From Methanomicrobia archaeon (GTDB taxonomy: Archaea; Halobacteriota; Syntropharchaeia; Alkanophagales; Methanospirareceae): a DNA stretch of 42,510 nt. This document shows, piece after piece, positions 1-8,159 of the stretch. The notes under the pieces are model-generated. The model was not told where the DNA came from. It was given only the letters and a program-made list of their open reading frames with translations, and did no database searches. Position numbers and translations under genes: made by a program. Each line of letters begins with the position of its first letter. The first letter of the stretch is position 1. The stretch is taken from positions 1-42,510 of the forward strand of contig JAFGHB010000083.1 in the NCBI GenBank assembly GCA_016930255.1, in the 5' to 3' direction.

Positions 1-51
1 CCCGGCTTAGTTTCGCACATGGCTGGATCGAGCGGTTTCTAGGCGAGGGTG

Positions 52-368
52 TTAAGTATGAATTGTTTGGTTTTTGACTATAATTGAACGAAGAAAACTG
101 GCTATATACAATCCACGGTAATAACAAGTATAGGCTTGGTAAGCAAATTCTTCTATTAATTTTCTGATATTATACCAATCTTGTGGGTCCTCATACAAAT
201 CAGTTATTATTACATGGGGTTCAGCAAGTGGAACAAATGCAATATCGGGTTCGTAAATATCCTTAGGATAAAATCCGCCTCTGTCTCTTTCAATTTGAAT
301 TTTTTGGGAGAATCATATTCATAATGTTCAAAGAGCCTGTCAAGCCTATCTTTTTTTTCTGGGTCCAT
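52..368 (-). pseudogene. AT-rich hypothetical gene, frameshifted
   Basis: Reading the minus strand from ATG at 368 gives MDPEKKDRLDRLFEHYEYDS and then hits a stop early. One frame over, an open stretch of about 79 codons (starting ERDRGGFYPK, containing DIYEPDIAF and EDPQDWYNIR) runs to TAA at 52-54. The two frames join if one A is added to the A6 run near 301-306, which gives PKKIQIERDRGG across the join. The reading frame also extends upstream of 368 (VIKHLRKKILN), so the true start may be a little further out. I do not recognise the family. Base composition is much AT-richer than the genes to its right, which suggests acquired DNA. The defect is either real decay or a homopolymer base-calling error. 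Confidence 0.5.
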
Positions 369-588
369 GTTTAATATTTTCTTTCTCAAATGTTTTATAA
401 CTTTCCCTTCCTTGATTCACAAGGAGATCAAGCAATCCTTGTAAGCAAGGAAAAAATCATTCTTGTTATTTTTGTGTCAGCACCTAGCTTAGATCCTAAC
501 GTGACATAATCACACCGGCGAAGCAACGACGAAAGGCCCACGCGAATTTCACTTACGATTTGTAATCTCACCGAGCCAGAACAAAATG

Positions 589-626
589 CTTTATTCCTTT
601 TGCCTGCATATATAACCACGGAGGTG
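589..626 (+). promoter_or_regulatory. Promoter and ribosome binding site of the cDPGS-family gene
   Basis: TATA-like boxes (CTTTATT near 590-596 and CATATATAA near 606-614) precede a strong Shine-Dalgarno GGAGGTG at 620-626. That site lies ten bases before ATG 637 and decides the start. Confidence 0.5.
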
Positions 627-636
627 TTAATTAGCT

Positions 637-1980
637 ATGACTGAGACCATGAACGACCCTAAAAGAATTATCATTATGGGCGCAGCCGGCAGGGATTTTC
701 ACAACTTCAACGTTTATTTTAGGGATAATCCCGCGTATCGTGTCGTCGCATTCACCGCGACCCAGATACCGGATATAGAAGGCAGAACGTATCCTGCAGA
801 ACTGGCCGGCGGCTCATACCCGGACGGTATCCCCATTTTCGCTGAAGAAGACCTGATCAGCTTGATAACAGAGCATGCGATCGATCGTGTTGTATTCGCG
901 TACAGCGACGTACCTTATGGATATGTGATGACAAAAGGCGCGGAAGTAAATGCCGCGGGTGCGGATTTTATCATGCTGGGCCCGCATGCGACCATGCTGC
1001 GAAGCGGTGTGCCCGTGATCTCCGTCTGTGCGGTGCGTACCGGCAGTGGCAAGACCTCGGTAAGTAAACGGCTCTGCCAGCTTCTGCTCGCGCGCGAAAA
1101 GACCGTGGTCGTCGTACGGCATCCCATGCCCTACGGCAATCTTGCACAGCAAGCGGTACAACGGTTCTCATCCTATGAGGACATCGAGCGTATGGGGTGC
1201 ACGATAGAGGAGCGGGAAGAGTATGAGACGCATATCGATGTGGGCTGTATCGTCTATGCCGGTGTGGACTACGAGAAGATCCTGCGGCAGGCAGAGACCG
1301 AAGCGGATATTATCATCTGGGACGGCGGCAATAACGATTTCTCGTTCTTCAAGCCTGATCTGAACATCGTGGTGGCAGACCCGCACCGTGCCGGCGATGA
1401 ATTGACGTACTACCCGGGTGAGATCAACGCACGCATGGCCGATGTGGTCGTGATCAATAAGCAGGATACCGCGGAACTGGAGAAGATCGAGCAGGTACGC
1501 CGGAATATAATGAAAGTAAACCCGGATGCGAAGATTATCGATTCAGCATCGCCGATCACCGTCGAGCACCCTGAGCTTATCAAGGGCAAGCGGGTACTGG
1601 TGGTCGAGGACGGGCCCACCTTAACACATGGCGGCATGAAGTACGGTGCCGGGCTCATTGCGGCTCGTAAAGCAGGTGCAAAAGAGATCGTTGACCCACG
1701 GCCGTTTATTACCGGCACGATCACGAAAACCTTCACCGAGTATCCTGAGATCGGGCCGCTGCTGCCTGCTATGGGCTACAGTGCGGAGCAGATCAACGAC
1801 CTAGAGCAGACAATCAACGCAGCCGAGTGCGATGCGGTCGTCATCGGCACGCCGATCGACCTGACGCGTGTTATTACGATCAACAAGCCCGCAACACGGG
1901 TGCGGTACGGCATTAAGGAGATTGGGGATTCGAATCTGGAAGAGGTGGTTGATGCGTTCTTAGAGCAGGTGAACGTTTGA
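637..1980 (+). CDS. Cyclic 2,3-diphosphoglycerate synthetase family protein
   Basis: This 447-residue protein belongs to the cDPGS/COG2403 family of P-loop NTPases. The named activity is ATP-driven intramolecular cyclisation of 2,3-diphosphoglycerate, a compatible solute of some methanogens. The N-terminal part looks Rossmann-like (IIIMGAAGRDFHNFN near residues 11-25). A P-loop TGSGKTS lies at about 135-141, followed by IIWDGGNND and VVINKQDT, a GTPase-like NKxD. ATG 637 is fixed by a strong Shine-Dalgarno GGAGGTG at 620-626. Its stop abuts the ATG of carbamate kinase, so the two are co-transcribed and probably translationally coupled. The pairing raises the possibility that this branch acts on a carbamoyl-phosphate-related substrate instead of diphosphoglycerate. 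The family call is firm; the exact substrate is not. Confidence 0.8.
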   Translation: MTETMNDPKRIIIMGAAGRDFHNFNVYFRDNPAYRVVAFTATQIPDIEGRTYPAELAGGSYPDGIPIFAEEDLISLITEHAIDRVVFAYSDVPYGYVMTKGAEVNAAGADFIMLGPHATMLRSGVPVISVCAVRTGSGKTSVSKRLCQLLLAREKTVVVVRHPMPYGNLAQQAVQRFSSYEDIERMGCTIEEREEYETHIDVGCIVYAGVDYEKILRQAETEADIIIWDGGNNDFSFFKPDLNIVVADPHRAGDELTYYPGEINARMADVVVINKQDTAELEKIEQVRRNIMKVNPDAKIIDSASPITVEHPELIKGKRVLVVEDGPTLTHGGMKYGAGLIAARKAGAKEIVDPRPFITGTITKTFTEYPEIGPLLPAMGYSAEQINDLEQTINAAECDAVVIGTPIDLTRVITINKPATRVRYGIKEIGDSNLEEVVDAFLEQVNV

Positions 1981-2910
1981 ATGGCTCTGATAGTGGCCGC
2001 GCTTGGCGGCAATGCAATCATCAAAAAGGGCGAGCAGGGCACCTTCGAGCAGCAGTTCCGCAACACCTATGAGAGTATGGGCTATATCGCGCATCTGATT
2101 AGAGCAGGGCATCAGGTGGTGCTGACCCACGGGAACGGGCCCCAGGTGGGGTTTATCATGATCCAGGTAGAAGCAGCCGCAGGGAAGGTCCCGACTGCAC
2201 CGTTACATGTGGATGTTGCCCAGTCACAGGGCAGTATGGGGTATATGATCGCCCAGAGCCTCATCAACCAGTTAAAGGAGCATAGCATTGATACCTGCGT
2301 GGCTGCTGTGATGACGCAGGTTCTTGTGAATACTGATGACCCGGCCATGACGCATCCGACCAAACCGGTCGGGGCTTTTTATACCAGAGAACGGGCCACT
2401 GAGCTGGAACGCCTCGGGCATACCGTCATCGAGGACAGTGGTCGCGGCTGGCGGCGTGTCGTGCCCTCACCACGACCGATCAGGATCATCGAGACCGATA
2501 TCATTAAAGAGCTCGTACAGGCAGGTACAATTGTTGTCGCGTGTGGCGGCGGCGGCGTACCGGTCGCAGAAGAGAACGGTGCGCTGAAGGGTGTGGATGC
2601 GGTGATCGATAAAGACCTGGCGTCCAGCCTGCTGGCGGTCGAGATAAAGGCCGAGGTGCTCATGTTCCTGACGACTGTGAAGCGGGTCGCGCTGAACTAT
2701 AATACGCCGCAGCAGGTCGACCTGGAACGGTTGAGCCTGGCTGAAGCCCAACAGTACTTGAACGAAGGGCAGTTTCCGCCCGGGAGCATGGGGCCCAAGA
2801 TCGGGGCGGCGGTCGAGTTCGTGGAAAACGGCGGTAAGAGAGCTGTGGTATGCAGGCCCGAGTATGTCGTTGAGGCGCTTGCGGGGGAGGCAGGGACGGT
2901 GATCGAGTGA
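1981..2910 (+). CDS. arcC: Carbamate kinase
   Basis: This 309-residue protein has the family's usual length. It reversibly transfers phosphate between carbamoyl phosphate and ADP, giving ATP, ammonia and CO2. Amino-acid-kinase motifs are in order: LGGNAIIKKGEQG at residues 8-20, HGNGPQVG at 50-57, ACGGGGVPV near 188 and DKDLASSLLA near 212. The ATG directly follows the TGA of the upstream cDPGS-family gene with no spacer, a typical coupled pair. No arginine deiminase or ornithine carbamoyltransferase gene lies nearby, so the source of carbamoyl phosphate is not shown here. Cytoplasmic. Confidence 0.92.
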   Translation: MALIVAALGGNAIIKKGEQGTFEQQFRNTYESMGYIAHLIRAGHQVVLTHGNGPQVGFIMIQVEAAAGKVPTAPLHVDVAQSQGSMGYMIAQSLINQLKEHSIDTCVAAVMTQVLVNTDDPAMTHPTKPVGAFYTRERATELERLGHTVIEDSGRGWRRVVPSPRPIRIIETDIIKELVQAGTIVVACGGGGVPVAEENGALKGVDAVIDKDLASSLLAVEIKAEVLMFLTTVKRVALNYNTPQQVDLERLSLAEAQQYLNEGQFPPGSMGPKIGAAVEFVENGGKRAVVCRPEYVVEALAGEAGTVIE

Positions 2911-2945
2911 AAGTAAATTTTGCGGTAAAAAGAAAAGTGAAGAGA

Positions 2946-2962
2946 GAGGTTTCTAAAACCTC
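2946..2962 (+). other. Short hairpin after arcC
   Basis: GAGGTTT-CTA-AAACCTC forms a perfect 7-bp stem with a 3-nt loop, 36 nt after the arcC stop. It marks the transition into the AT-rich island. It could help end transcription, but no clear T run follows. Confidence 0.3.
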
Positions 2963-3062
2963 AAAAACGTCGGAAAACACTAAAAATATAAGAATCTATG
3001 AATCATAGTTCTAATATGCCAAAGTTATCTAAAATGGTGGTTCAATCATAATGGAGATAACC

Positions 3063-3567
3063 ATGAGGAAAAACTATGTGTATCGTATGGACCATGATGC
3101 AGGGTTTGCCAAACACCAACTTTGGGATATGTTCGCTGACCGGCTGTAAGAATAGTAAAAGTGGAAAGAAAAGGAATGTTGAAGAATTAGCAGAACCGGG
3201 AAGTTGGGTAATCGGAATAGGTGGAAAAGGAACTAATCGGCCAGACAAGCTAATATACGCAATGGAAGTTGAAAGCAACCTGTCACTTGACCAGTTCCGA
3301 GAGAAATATCCTGGCAAGAGTGAATATCTCAAAAGTCACACGCCAGGCTCCAATGTTCTGGTTTCTCGCAAGTTTTACTATTTCGGAGAAAACGCTATAG
3401 ACGTTCCTAATGAGCTAAACCACATAATCAAAAGGATAGAAGGATTTTGGTATATTTCAGATGAAGACATCAAGAGACTGAAAAATCATTTGTCGAAGGA
3501 ATACAACTATGGCGTACATGGAAATACAAATAATCCAGAAGCAAAGGAAACCTGTGAGAAGTGCTAA
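3063..3567 (+). CDS. Nmad2 domain protein, frameshifted near its N terminus
   Basis: From 3076 an open frame gives NFGICSLTGC, GSWVIGIGGKG and KLIYAMEVE. This matches Nmad2 (nucleotide modification associated domain 2), a family described among DNA-base-modification neighbourhoods. The first residues of that frame (MCIVWTMMQGL) do not fit. The expected N terminus, MRKNYVYRMDHDAGFA, is read from ATG 3063, which has a GGAG site at 3053-3056, but this frame shifts near 3107 and ends at TAA within 30 codons. Family members usually have GFAPN at this point, and PNTNFG is in the second frame. So the gene has lost its frame by a small indel in the GCCAAAC region, or the base call is wrong. The Nmad3 gene follows 12 nt downstream. 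The biochemical activity is unknown. Composition is AT-rich. Confidence 0.6.
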
Positions 3568-3579
3568 TTGAGGCTACAA

Positions 3580-4407
3580 ATGAAGAAAGTCATACTCAGC
3601 AGAAAAGGATTTGATTCGAGTGCTGGAGGATATCCAAGTCCAATACTTCCAGATGGAAGATTGATATCACTGCCAATACCCGTCGTTAAAGGCTCACGGA
3701 AGTATGACCCGGATGCGCCCAAATATTCCAACTTAGTGTTCAATGGAAATATGACATATCTTGATCTACTTAGAAAATTGAGATTGACGAGATTAAAGGG
3801 AGCCAATGAATTAAACTGTAAATGCCACCCAGATCCTGACATTTATAAGAATTTGCGGGAGAGACCAAAGAATTTGAGGGGTGCATTTGGACAAATTGAG
3901 ATTGCCCAAAAGCATTTAGAAAATCAAAATGTTGGTAAAGATGACATTTTCCTCTTTTTTGGACGGTTCAGAAAAATTGACGAGGATTTTGCTTATATTG
4001 GTGAAGATTTGCACGTAATCTTTGGTTACCTACAAATAGAGGAAAAAATACTAGTTCAAAAAGATACAAAAGTTCCAGACTGGCTTGAGAGTCACCCACA
4101 TTGCACTACAAAAAGAAGAGGTTGTTACAACAACACAGTGTATATTTCCAAAGATAGACTGTCATTCAATAACTCTTTACCGGGGTATGGGGTCCTCAAC
4201 TACAACGAAAATCTTGTATTAACAAAAAGAGGACACCGCAAATCACAATGGAATCTACCGCCATTTTTTAAAAACCTAATAAGTTACCACTCTGAAAAGA
4301 GCTGGAAGAATGGTTATTTCCAATCGGCTGGTAGAGGTCAGGAGTTTGTAATTCAGTGTAACAAGAAAATTGAAAACTGGGTTAAAGACATACTAAAGAA
4401 GGATTGA
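3580..4407 (+). CDS. Nmad3 domain protein (putative DNA or nucleotide modification)
   Basis: This 275-residue protein opens with the Nmad3 signature: VILSRKGFDSSAGGYPSP followed by PDGRLISLPIP. Nmad3 was named by others for its association with DNA-modifying genes; its chemistry has not been established to my knowledge. A zone with CHPDPD, then IFLFFGRFRK near the middle, follows. I chose ATG 3580 over the TTG at 3568 because homologues begin MKxVLSRKGFD. The gene lies 12 nt after the Nmad2 gene, so the two form an operon. Both are clearly AT-richer than arcC upstream, consistent with transfer from phage or another mobile source. No modifying enzyme such as a methyltransferase or glycosyltransferase accompanies them here. 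Confidence 0.72.
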   Translation: MKKVILSRKGFDSSAGGYPSPILPDGRLISLPIPVVKGSRKYDPDAPKYSNLVFNGNMTYLDLLRKLRLTRLKGANELNCKCHPDPDIYKNLRERPKNLRGAFGQIEIAQKHLENQNVGKDDIFLFFGRFRKIDEDFAYIGEDLHVIFGYLQIEEKILVQKDTKVPDWLESHPHCTTKRRGCYNNTVYISKDRLSFNNSLPGYGVLNYNENLVLTKRGHRKSQWNLPPFFKNLISYHSEKSWKNGYFQSAGRGQEFVIQCNKKIENWVKDILKKD

Positions 4408-4555
4408 TATGATTACACCGCCACATCAGATAACACATTATATATGTTTCGGGTTTGAACCAAACCCTTCTGGGCATTACCTTCGGCAACCTTGTTGTAT
4501 ATCCGTCAGCCGTTAACTTAAAAATCCCAAGTCAACGTGAGGATAACCAATAATC

Positions 4556-4612
4556 TAGGGTCTGGTCTCTTACTGGACTGGGGGGGGGTTATAAGGGGGT
4601 CTGGCCCCTTAT
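4556..4612. repeat. Degenerate direct repeat, G9 tract and hairpin
   Basis: GGGTCTGGTCTCTTA (from about 4558) recurs as GGGTCTGGCCCCTTA (from about 4597) with two differences. Between them lies a run of nine Gs at 4580-4588. The second copy sits in a perfect inverted repeat, ATAAGGGG at 4591-4598 and CCCCTTAT at 4605-4612 with a 6-nt loop. The stretch 4408-4638 has no other recognisable feature. It borders the AT-rich island on its right side and could be the scar of an element or a bidirectional terminator. Confidence 0.45.
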
Positions 4613-4638
4613 TAAGAACGTTTGATGGGCCTAGCCGA

Positions 4639-4775
4639 TTATTCTGATAATTCAACTCCTTCCTCAATCGCCTGCTTCACGATCCCGATCTGCCACTTCT
4701 TCTTCTCGAACTCCGCGGGAGTGTAGCAGAGCGGCTCCAACATTTGCTGCTTGTCCCGGTCACTAAAAGCGGCCC
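4639..4775 (-). pseudogene. Nucleotidyltransferase C-terminal remnant
   Basis: The minus strand reads SDRDKQQMLEPLCYTPAEF then KKKWQIGIVKQAIEEGVEL before TAA at 4639-4641. LEPLCYTPEEFE followed by IGIV and an acidic tail is the usual C terminus of small archaeal nucleotidyltransferase-domain proteins (MNT type). The catalytic N-terminal domain with GSRARG is absent, because a stop lies about 10 codons upstream. It is therefore a gene stump, not a small gene. It sits at the edge of the disturbed island. Confidence 0.6.
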
Positions 4776-4792
4776 CTTTGCCAGATCACAAA

Positions 4793-4990
4793 CTACATCC
4801 CCAAATATTTAAACAATCCATAGACCAAAAAGGCGGGCCAAACGAGCGCTTTCAAAAAGCCGAGCACGCCCATCCAGACTGTCGTTGCCTCGCCGATAAA
4901 ATACACTGCCGCACCGATAAACCCCAAGCCGTAGATGGCGCCTGCCGGACTACCTTCGTGCATTTTACGCTCACACTTTTCGTCTTTCAT
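4793..4990 (-). CDS. Small conserved two-helix membrane protein
   Basis: This 65-residue protein has a charged N terminus (MKDEKCERK). A hydrophobic helix follows (GAIYGLGFIGAAVYFIG, residues about 17-33), then a second (WMGVLGFLKALVWPAFLVYGL, about 39-59). Short proteins of this pattern, with GAIYG and FLKxxVWPAFLVY, recur in bacteria and archaea without an assigned function. Of the two overlapping ORFs this strand is chosen because the opposite frame looks like random coding. No strong Shine-Dalgarno is visible. Confidence 0.6.
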   Translation of the reverse strand: MKDEKCERKMHEGSPAGAIYGLGFIGAAVYFIGEATTVWMGVLGFLKALVWPAFLVYGLFKYLGM

Positions 4991-5192
4991 GATAGATGGA
5001 TCGAGTAACGACGAGCGAGTAAATAAGCTTTTCGGTCATTGACGGTGTTTGCGAGCGCTGTGCCTGAACACCATCACGGCCCAAGCTAAAGTAGTTGAGG
5101 TATTCTTCAGAGAAGAAAATATTACCTTCCCGCATTTCTTTATCCTTCCTTCTTCCGCCTTGACATGAAGCCGAAGATTATCAAAATTCTAT

Positions 5193-6557
5193 CTAGAATA
5201 CGTGAACTAACTCTGAATCCCCCTCACCACATCGGTTGTATGTATTATTAGAACCGCTAAGCACACAGGCAAAAACCTTTTTTAAAGCCGCTTCGAACCT
5301 CTCCAGACCCGTATCCGCTTCCTCCTTCGTGATGACGAGCGGTGGGCAGAACCGTATGACCGAGTCGCCGCAGGGCAATAGTACGACACCCGCCTTGAAC
5401 CCTTCAACTACAATCCGGTCCCTCGTATCCGGGTCTATAGAGCCATCCGGCTTCACGATCTCGACCCCGATCATCAGTCCCAAACCCCGGACATCACCAA
5501 TCGCAGCAGGATACCACGATTGCAGCTCTCGAAGTCGCGTCATAACATGATCGCCCAGCTGTTTCGCCCGCGTTCCAAGCTCTTCCTTCTCCATGAACTG
5601 CAAAGCAGCAAGCGCTGCCGCCGATGCGAGCAGGTTGCCACCGAAGGTGTTGGAATGGGTGCCCGGCGGCCAGTCCATGATCGAGCTGCTGGAAAGGGTT
5701 GCGCCCAGCGGAAGACCTGCTCCCAGAGCCTTCGCCATGCACACAATATCAGCACGCACGCCGAAGTGCTCCATGGCCATGAACGTACCAGTCCGATAGC
5801 AGCCTGACTGCACCTCATCAGCCACCATTAAAATGCCATTCTCGTCACAGATCCGCCTGATCTCACGGTGGAATTCCGGTGGCGGGACGATATAGCCGCC
5901 TTCGCCCTGGATTGGTTCCACAACGATCGCCGCCGTATCGTTCGGGCTCAATTCTTTCTTGAAAATCAGCGTCTCGATCTGTCGGGCACATGCAATACCA
6001 CAGTCTGGATATTCCAGGTGGAGTGGACACCGGTAGCAATACCCGTAATGGGCGTGTACGACCCGAATAGTGGGATAGTGCACCTTATGCTTGATCTTCG
6101 AGCATGTCAGGGAGAGTGCCCCGAGTGTCCTGCCGTGAAAGGCACCGTAAAAGCCTATCAAACTCTGCCGGTCGAGTTTCCACATTGCCAGTTTGATCGC
6201 GGCCTCTACCGACTCGGTACCGCTATTACTGAAGAACACGCGGTCATAGCCAGTCAACTGCCCGAGTCTTTCAGCGAGTCTGACCGGCGGGTCAGCGAAG
6301 AAGGTTGAGAAATCACCGTGCGTTATCTTTTCCAGCTGCGCCGTGATGGCGGCCGAAACCTCCGGATTCGAATACCCGACGTTCATCACCGCGGTGCCCG
6401 CGCCTAAATCGATGTACGTCTTCCCGTCCACATCGGTAATGGTCGCTCCTCTGGCGCGCTCGATTACCAGCGGATACGGGCGTGATAAACACGGAGAAAT
6501 GATGCTGCAGTCACGCTGAATAATCCCCTCTGCTCGGGGGCCGTGTGGTTCTATCAT
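5193..6557 (-). CDS. Class III PLP-dependent aminotransferase (4-aminobutyrate aminotransferase-like)
   Basis: This 454-residue fold-type-I, class III aminotransferase resembles GABA/ornithine-type enzymes. They move an omega-amino group to 2-oxoglutarate and leave an aldehyde. Visible motifs are SGTES at 112-116, the pyruvoyl-stacking YGAFHGRT near 137-144, DEVQSG with PLP-binding Asp247, and the Schiff-base Lys276 in MAKALG. A cysteine-rich insert (CYRCPLHLEYPDCGIAC, about 174-190) is typical of archaeal members. The last 25 or so residues (after KKVFACVL) extend beyond usual homologues. Its ATG lies 25 nt after the aldehyde dehydrogenase gene, so the two form an operon in which the aldehyde product could be oxidised at once. 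The substrate could be 4-aminobutyrate, putrescine or a lysine-derived amine. Confidence 0.85.
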   Translation of the reverse strand: MIEPHGPRAEGIIQRDCSIISPCLSRPYPLVIERARGATITDVDGKTYIDLGAGTAVMNVGYSNPEVSAAITAQLEKITHGDFSTFFADPPVRLAERLGQLTGYDRVFFSNSGTESVEAAIKLAMWKLDRQSLIGFYGAFHGRTLGALSLTCSKIKHKVHYPTIRVVHAHYGYCYRCPLHLEYPDCGIACARQIETLIFKKELSPNDTAAIVVEPIQGEGGYIVPPPEFHREIRRICDENGILMVADEVQSGCYRTGTFMAMEHFGVRADIVCMAKALGAGLPLGATLSSSSIMDWPPGTHSNTFGGNLLASAAALAALQFMEKEELGTRAKQLGDHVMTRLRELQSWYPAAIGDVRGLGLMIGVEIVKPDGSIDPDTRDRIVVEGFKAGVVLLPCGDSVIRFCPPLVITKEEADTGLERFEAALKKVFACVLSGSNNTYNRCGEGDSELVHVF

Positions 6558-6582
6558 CTTCTTTTCTCTCTCACGCTCCTCT

Positions 6583-8052
6583 TCATTCTATCTGCGCTTT
6601 CTGGAGCTTACCGCTATAATCAACATATACGGCCTTTACTTCCGTGAACTCTTTGATGGCGTCAGTGCCCGCTTCTCTAAAACCGTTGCCCGTACCCTTC
6701 ACGCCGCCAAACGAGAGATGCACCTCAGCTCCGATAGTGGAAGAATTGACATAGGTGATACCGGCTTCGATCTTCTTAATGGCCCTGAATGCACTGGTGA
6801 TATCCCTGGTATAGATCGAAGACGAGAGGCCGTAGCTGGTACTGTTCGCCACGTCGATGGCGTCATCAAATCCCGGTACCTGGATCAGAGAAACCATCGG
6901 CCCGAAGATCTCTTCCTGGGCTATGCGCATGTCCGATCCAACGTCCGTGAAGATGGTGGGTTCGAAGAAAAAGCCGGGAAGATCTGGACTGGTCACGTTA
7001 CCGCCGGTCAGCAGCGTTGCTCCTTCATCCTGGCCTATTCGGCTATAGTTCTCGATCTTATTAAGCTGGCTCTTGTTAATCACCGGACCGACATCCGTGT
7101 TCGGGTCCAGTCCGTCACCAAGCCGGAGGGCCTGTGTCCTGGCCAGAAGTTTCCTGGTGAACTCATCCTTCACCTTCTCATGCACGATGACCCTGCTGGC
7201 TGCAGTGCAGCGCTGTCCCGTAGTGCCGAAGGCGCCCCATATCACGCCGTCCACGGCGAGATCAAGATCAGCATCGTCCATGATAATAATGGGATTCTTG
7301 CCGCCCAATTCCAGTGACACTCGTTTCATGGCTTTTGCACATTCGCCCATGATCCATTTGCCGGTCTCCAGGCTGCCGGTAAATGATATCGCTCGGATAT
7401 CCAGCTGATGGACAACTGCCGCTCCGACGGTCCCGCCGGGTCCGAACACTAAATTGATCACACCAGGGGGCAGGCCTGCTCCTATCAACACCTCCACCAG
7501 CTTGATGGTCAACAACGGCGTATCACTCGCCGGTTTCATGACAATGCCATTGCCGGCAACAAGCGCCGGCATGAGTTTCCAGGCCGGGATTGCCATGGGA
7601 AAGTTCCAGGGGGTGATCATACCGACCACACCGATGGGCTGTAGCACGGTCATACAGAACTTGTCCTTCAATTCCGAGGTGGTGGTCTCCCCCAACATCC
7701 GCCGTCCTTCTCCGGCAGCATACAACGTGATATCGATAGCTTCCTGGACGTCGCCTCTGGTCTCAGGAAGCACTTTACCCATCTCCTGCGTCATCAGAAC
7801 CGCCAGCTCTTCTTTCCGCTCTTCTAATAGCCGAGCGGCCCGAAAGAGCACCATGGCGCGTTTGGGCGCCGGTGTCTCGCTCCAGACCTTGAAAGCGTCC
7901 CATGCAGCCTCCACCGCACGATCCACATCATCCTCACCTGCAACCTGGAATGATGCGAGCTTATCCAGTGTTGCCGGGTTGATATCATCAAAAGTTTCAT
8001 CTGTGGATGAATCGGTCCACGCTCCACCGATAAGCAGGTTATATTCTTTCAT
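6583..8052 (-). CDS. NAD(P)-dependent aldehyde dehydrogenase (succinate-semialdehyde dehydrogenase-like)
   Basis: This 489-residue ALDH superfamily enzyme oxidises an aldehyde to an acid. Seen: TPWNFP near 148-153, cofactor site FTGSLETG near 224-231, general base Glu248 in LELGGKNP and catalytic Cys282 in GQRCTAAS. The frame is open upstream to 8130, but ATG 8052 is preferred. It begins the normal ALDH N terminus ([12 protein letters not shown]), and a TATA box lies about 28 nt before it, the spacing of a leaderless archaeal transcript. The aminotransferase gene follows at 25 nt. Together they suggest omega-amino-acid or diamine breakdown (GABA-shunt-like). The actual aldehyde is not determined. 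Confidence 0.87.
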   Translation of the reverse strand: MKEYNLLIGGAWTDSSTDETFDDINPATLDKLASFQVAGEDDVDRAVEAAWDAFKVWSETPAPKRAMVLFRAARLLEERKEELAVLMTQEMGKVLPETRGDVQEAIDITLYAAGEGRRMLGETTTSELKDKFCMTVLQPIGVVGMITPWNFPMAIPAWKLMPALVAGNGIVMKPASDTPLLTIKLVEVLIGAGLPPGVINLVFGPGGTVGAAVVHQLDIRAISFTGSLETGKWIMGECAKAMKRVSLELGGKNPIIIMDDADLDLAVDGVIWGAFGTTGQRCTAASRVIVHEKVKDEFTRKLLARTQALRLGDGLDPNTDVGPVINKSQLNKIENYSRIGQDEGATLLTGGNVTSPDLPGFFFEPTIFTDVGSDMRIAQEEIFGPMVSLIQVPGFDDAIDVANSTSYGLSSSIYTRDITSAFRAIKKIEAGITYVNSSTIGAEVHLSFGGVKGTGNGFREAGTDAIKEFTEVKAVYVDYSGKLQKAQIE

Positions 8053-8074
8053 TACTGATACATCAAGCATAAAA

Positions 8075-8085
8075 GCATATAAGAA
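8075..8085 (-). promoter_or_regulatory. TATA box of the aldehyde dehydrogenase/aminotransferase operon
   Basis: TTCTTATATGC on the minus strand is centred about 28 nt before ATG 8052. No Shine-Dalgarno lies between, which supports a leaderless or very short-leader transcript and this start codon. Confidence 0.55.
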
Positions 8086-8159
8086 CTTTTCACTTTTTAC
8101 ATGAAAGAATAGGTGATCTGATAGTGCCATTTTGGGAACTATACAGTAAGCATAAAAAT

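Noticed and set aside
428-619. 63-codon minus-strand ORF
   Set aside because: Covers the promoter region of the cDPGS-family gene and has no recognisable protein pattern.
4438-4475. tRNA T-arm-like sequence on the minus strand (GGTTCAAACC within a stem)
   Set aside because: No matching acceptor, D or anticodon arm, and no CCA-compatible end. It is a chance inverted repeat (GGGTTTGAACCAAACCC).
4974-5137. 54-codon minus-strand ORF starting MREGNIFFSEEYLNYF
   Set aside because: Overlaps the start of the small membrane protein, shows no family resemblance and has composition like intergenic DNA.
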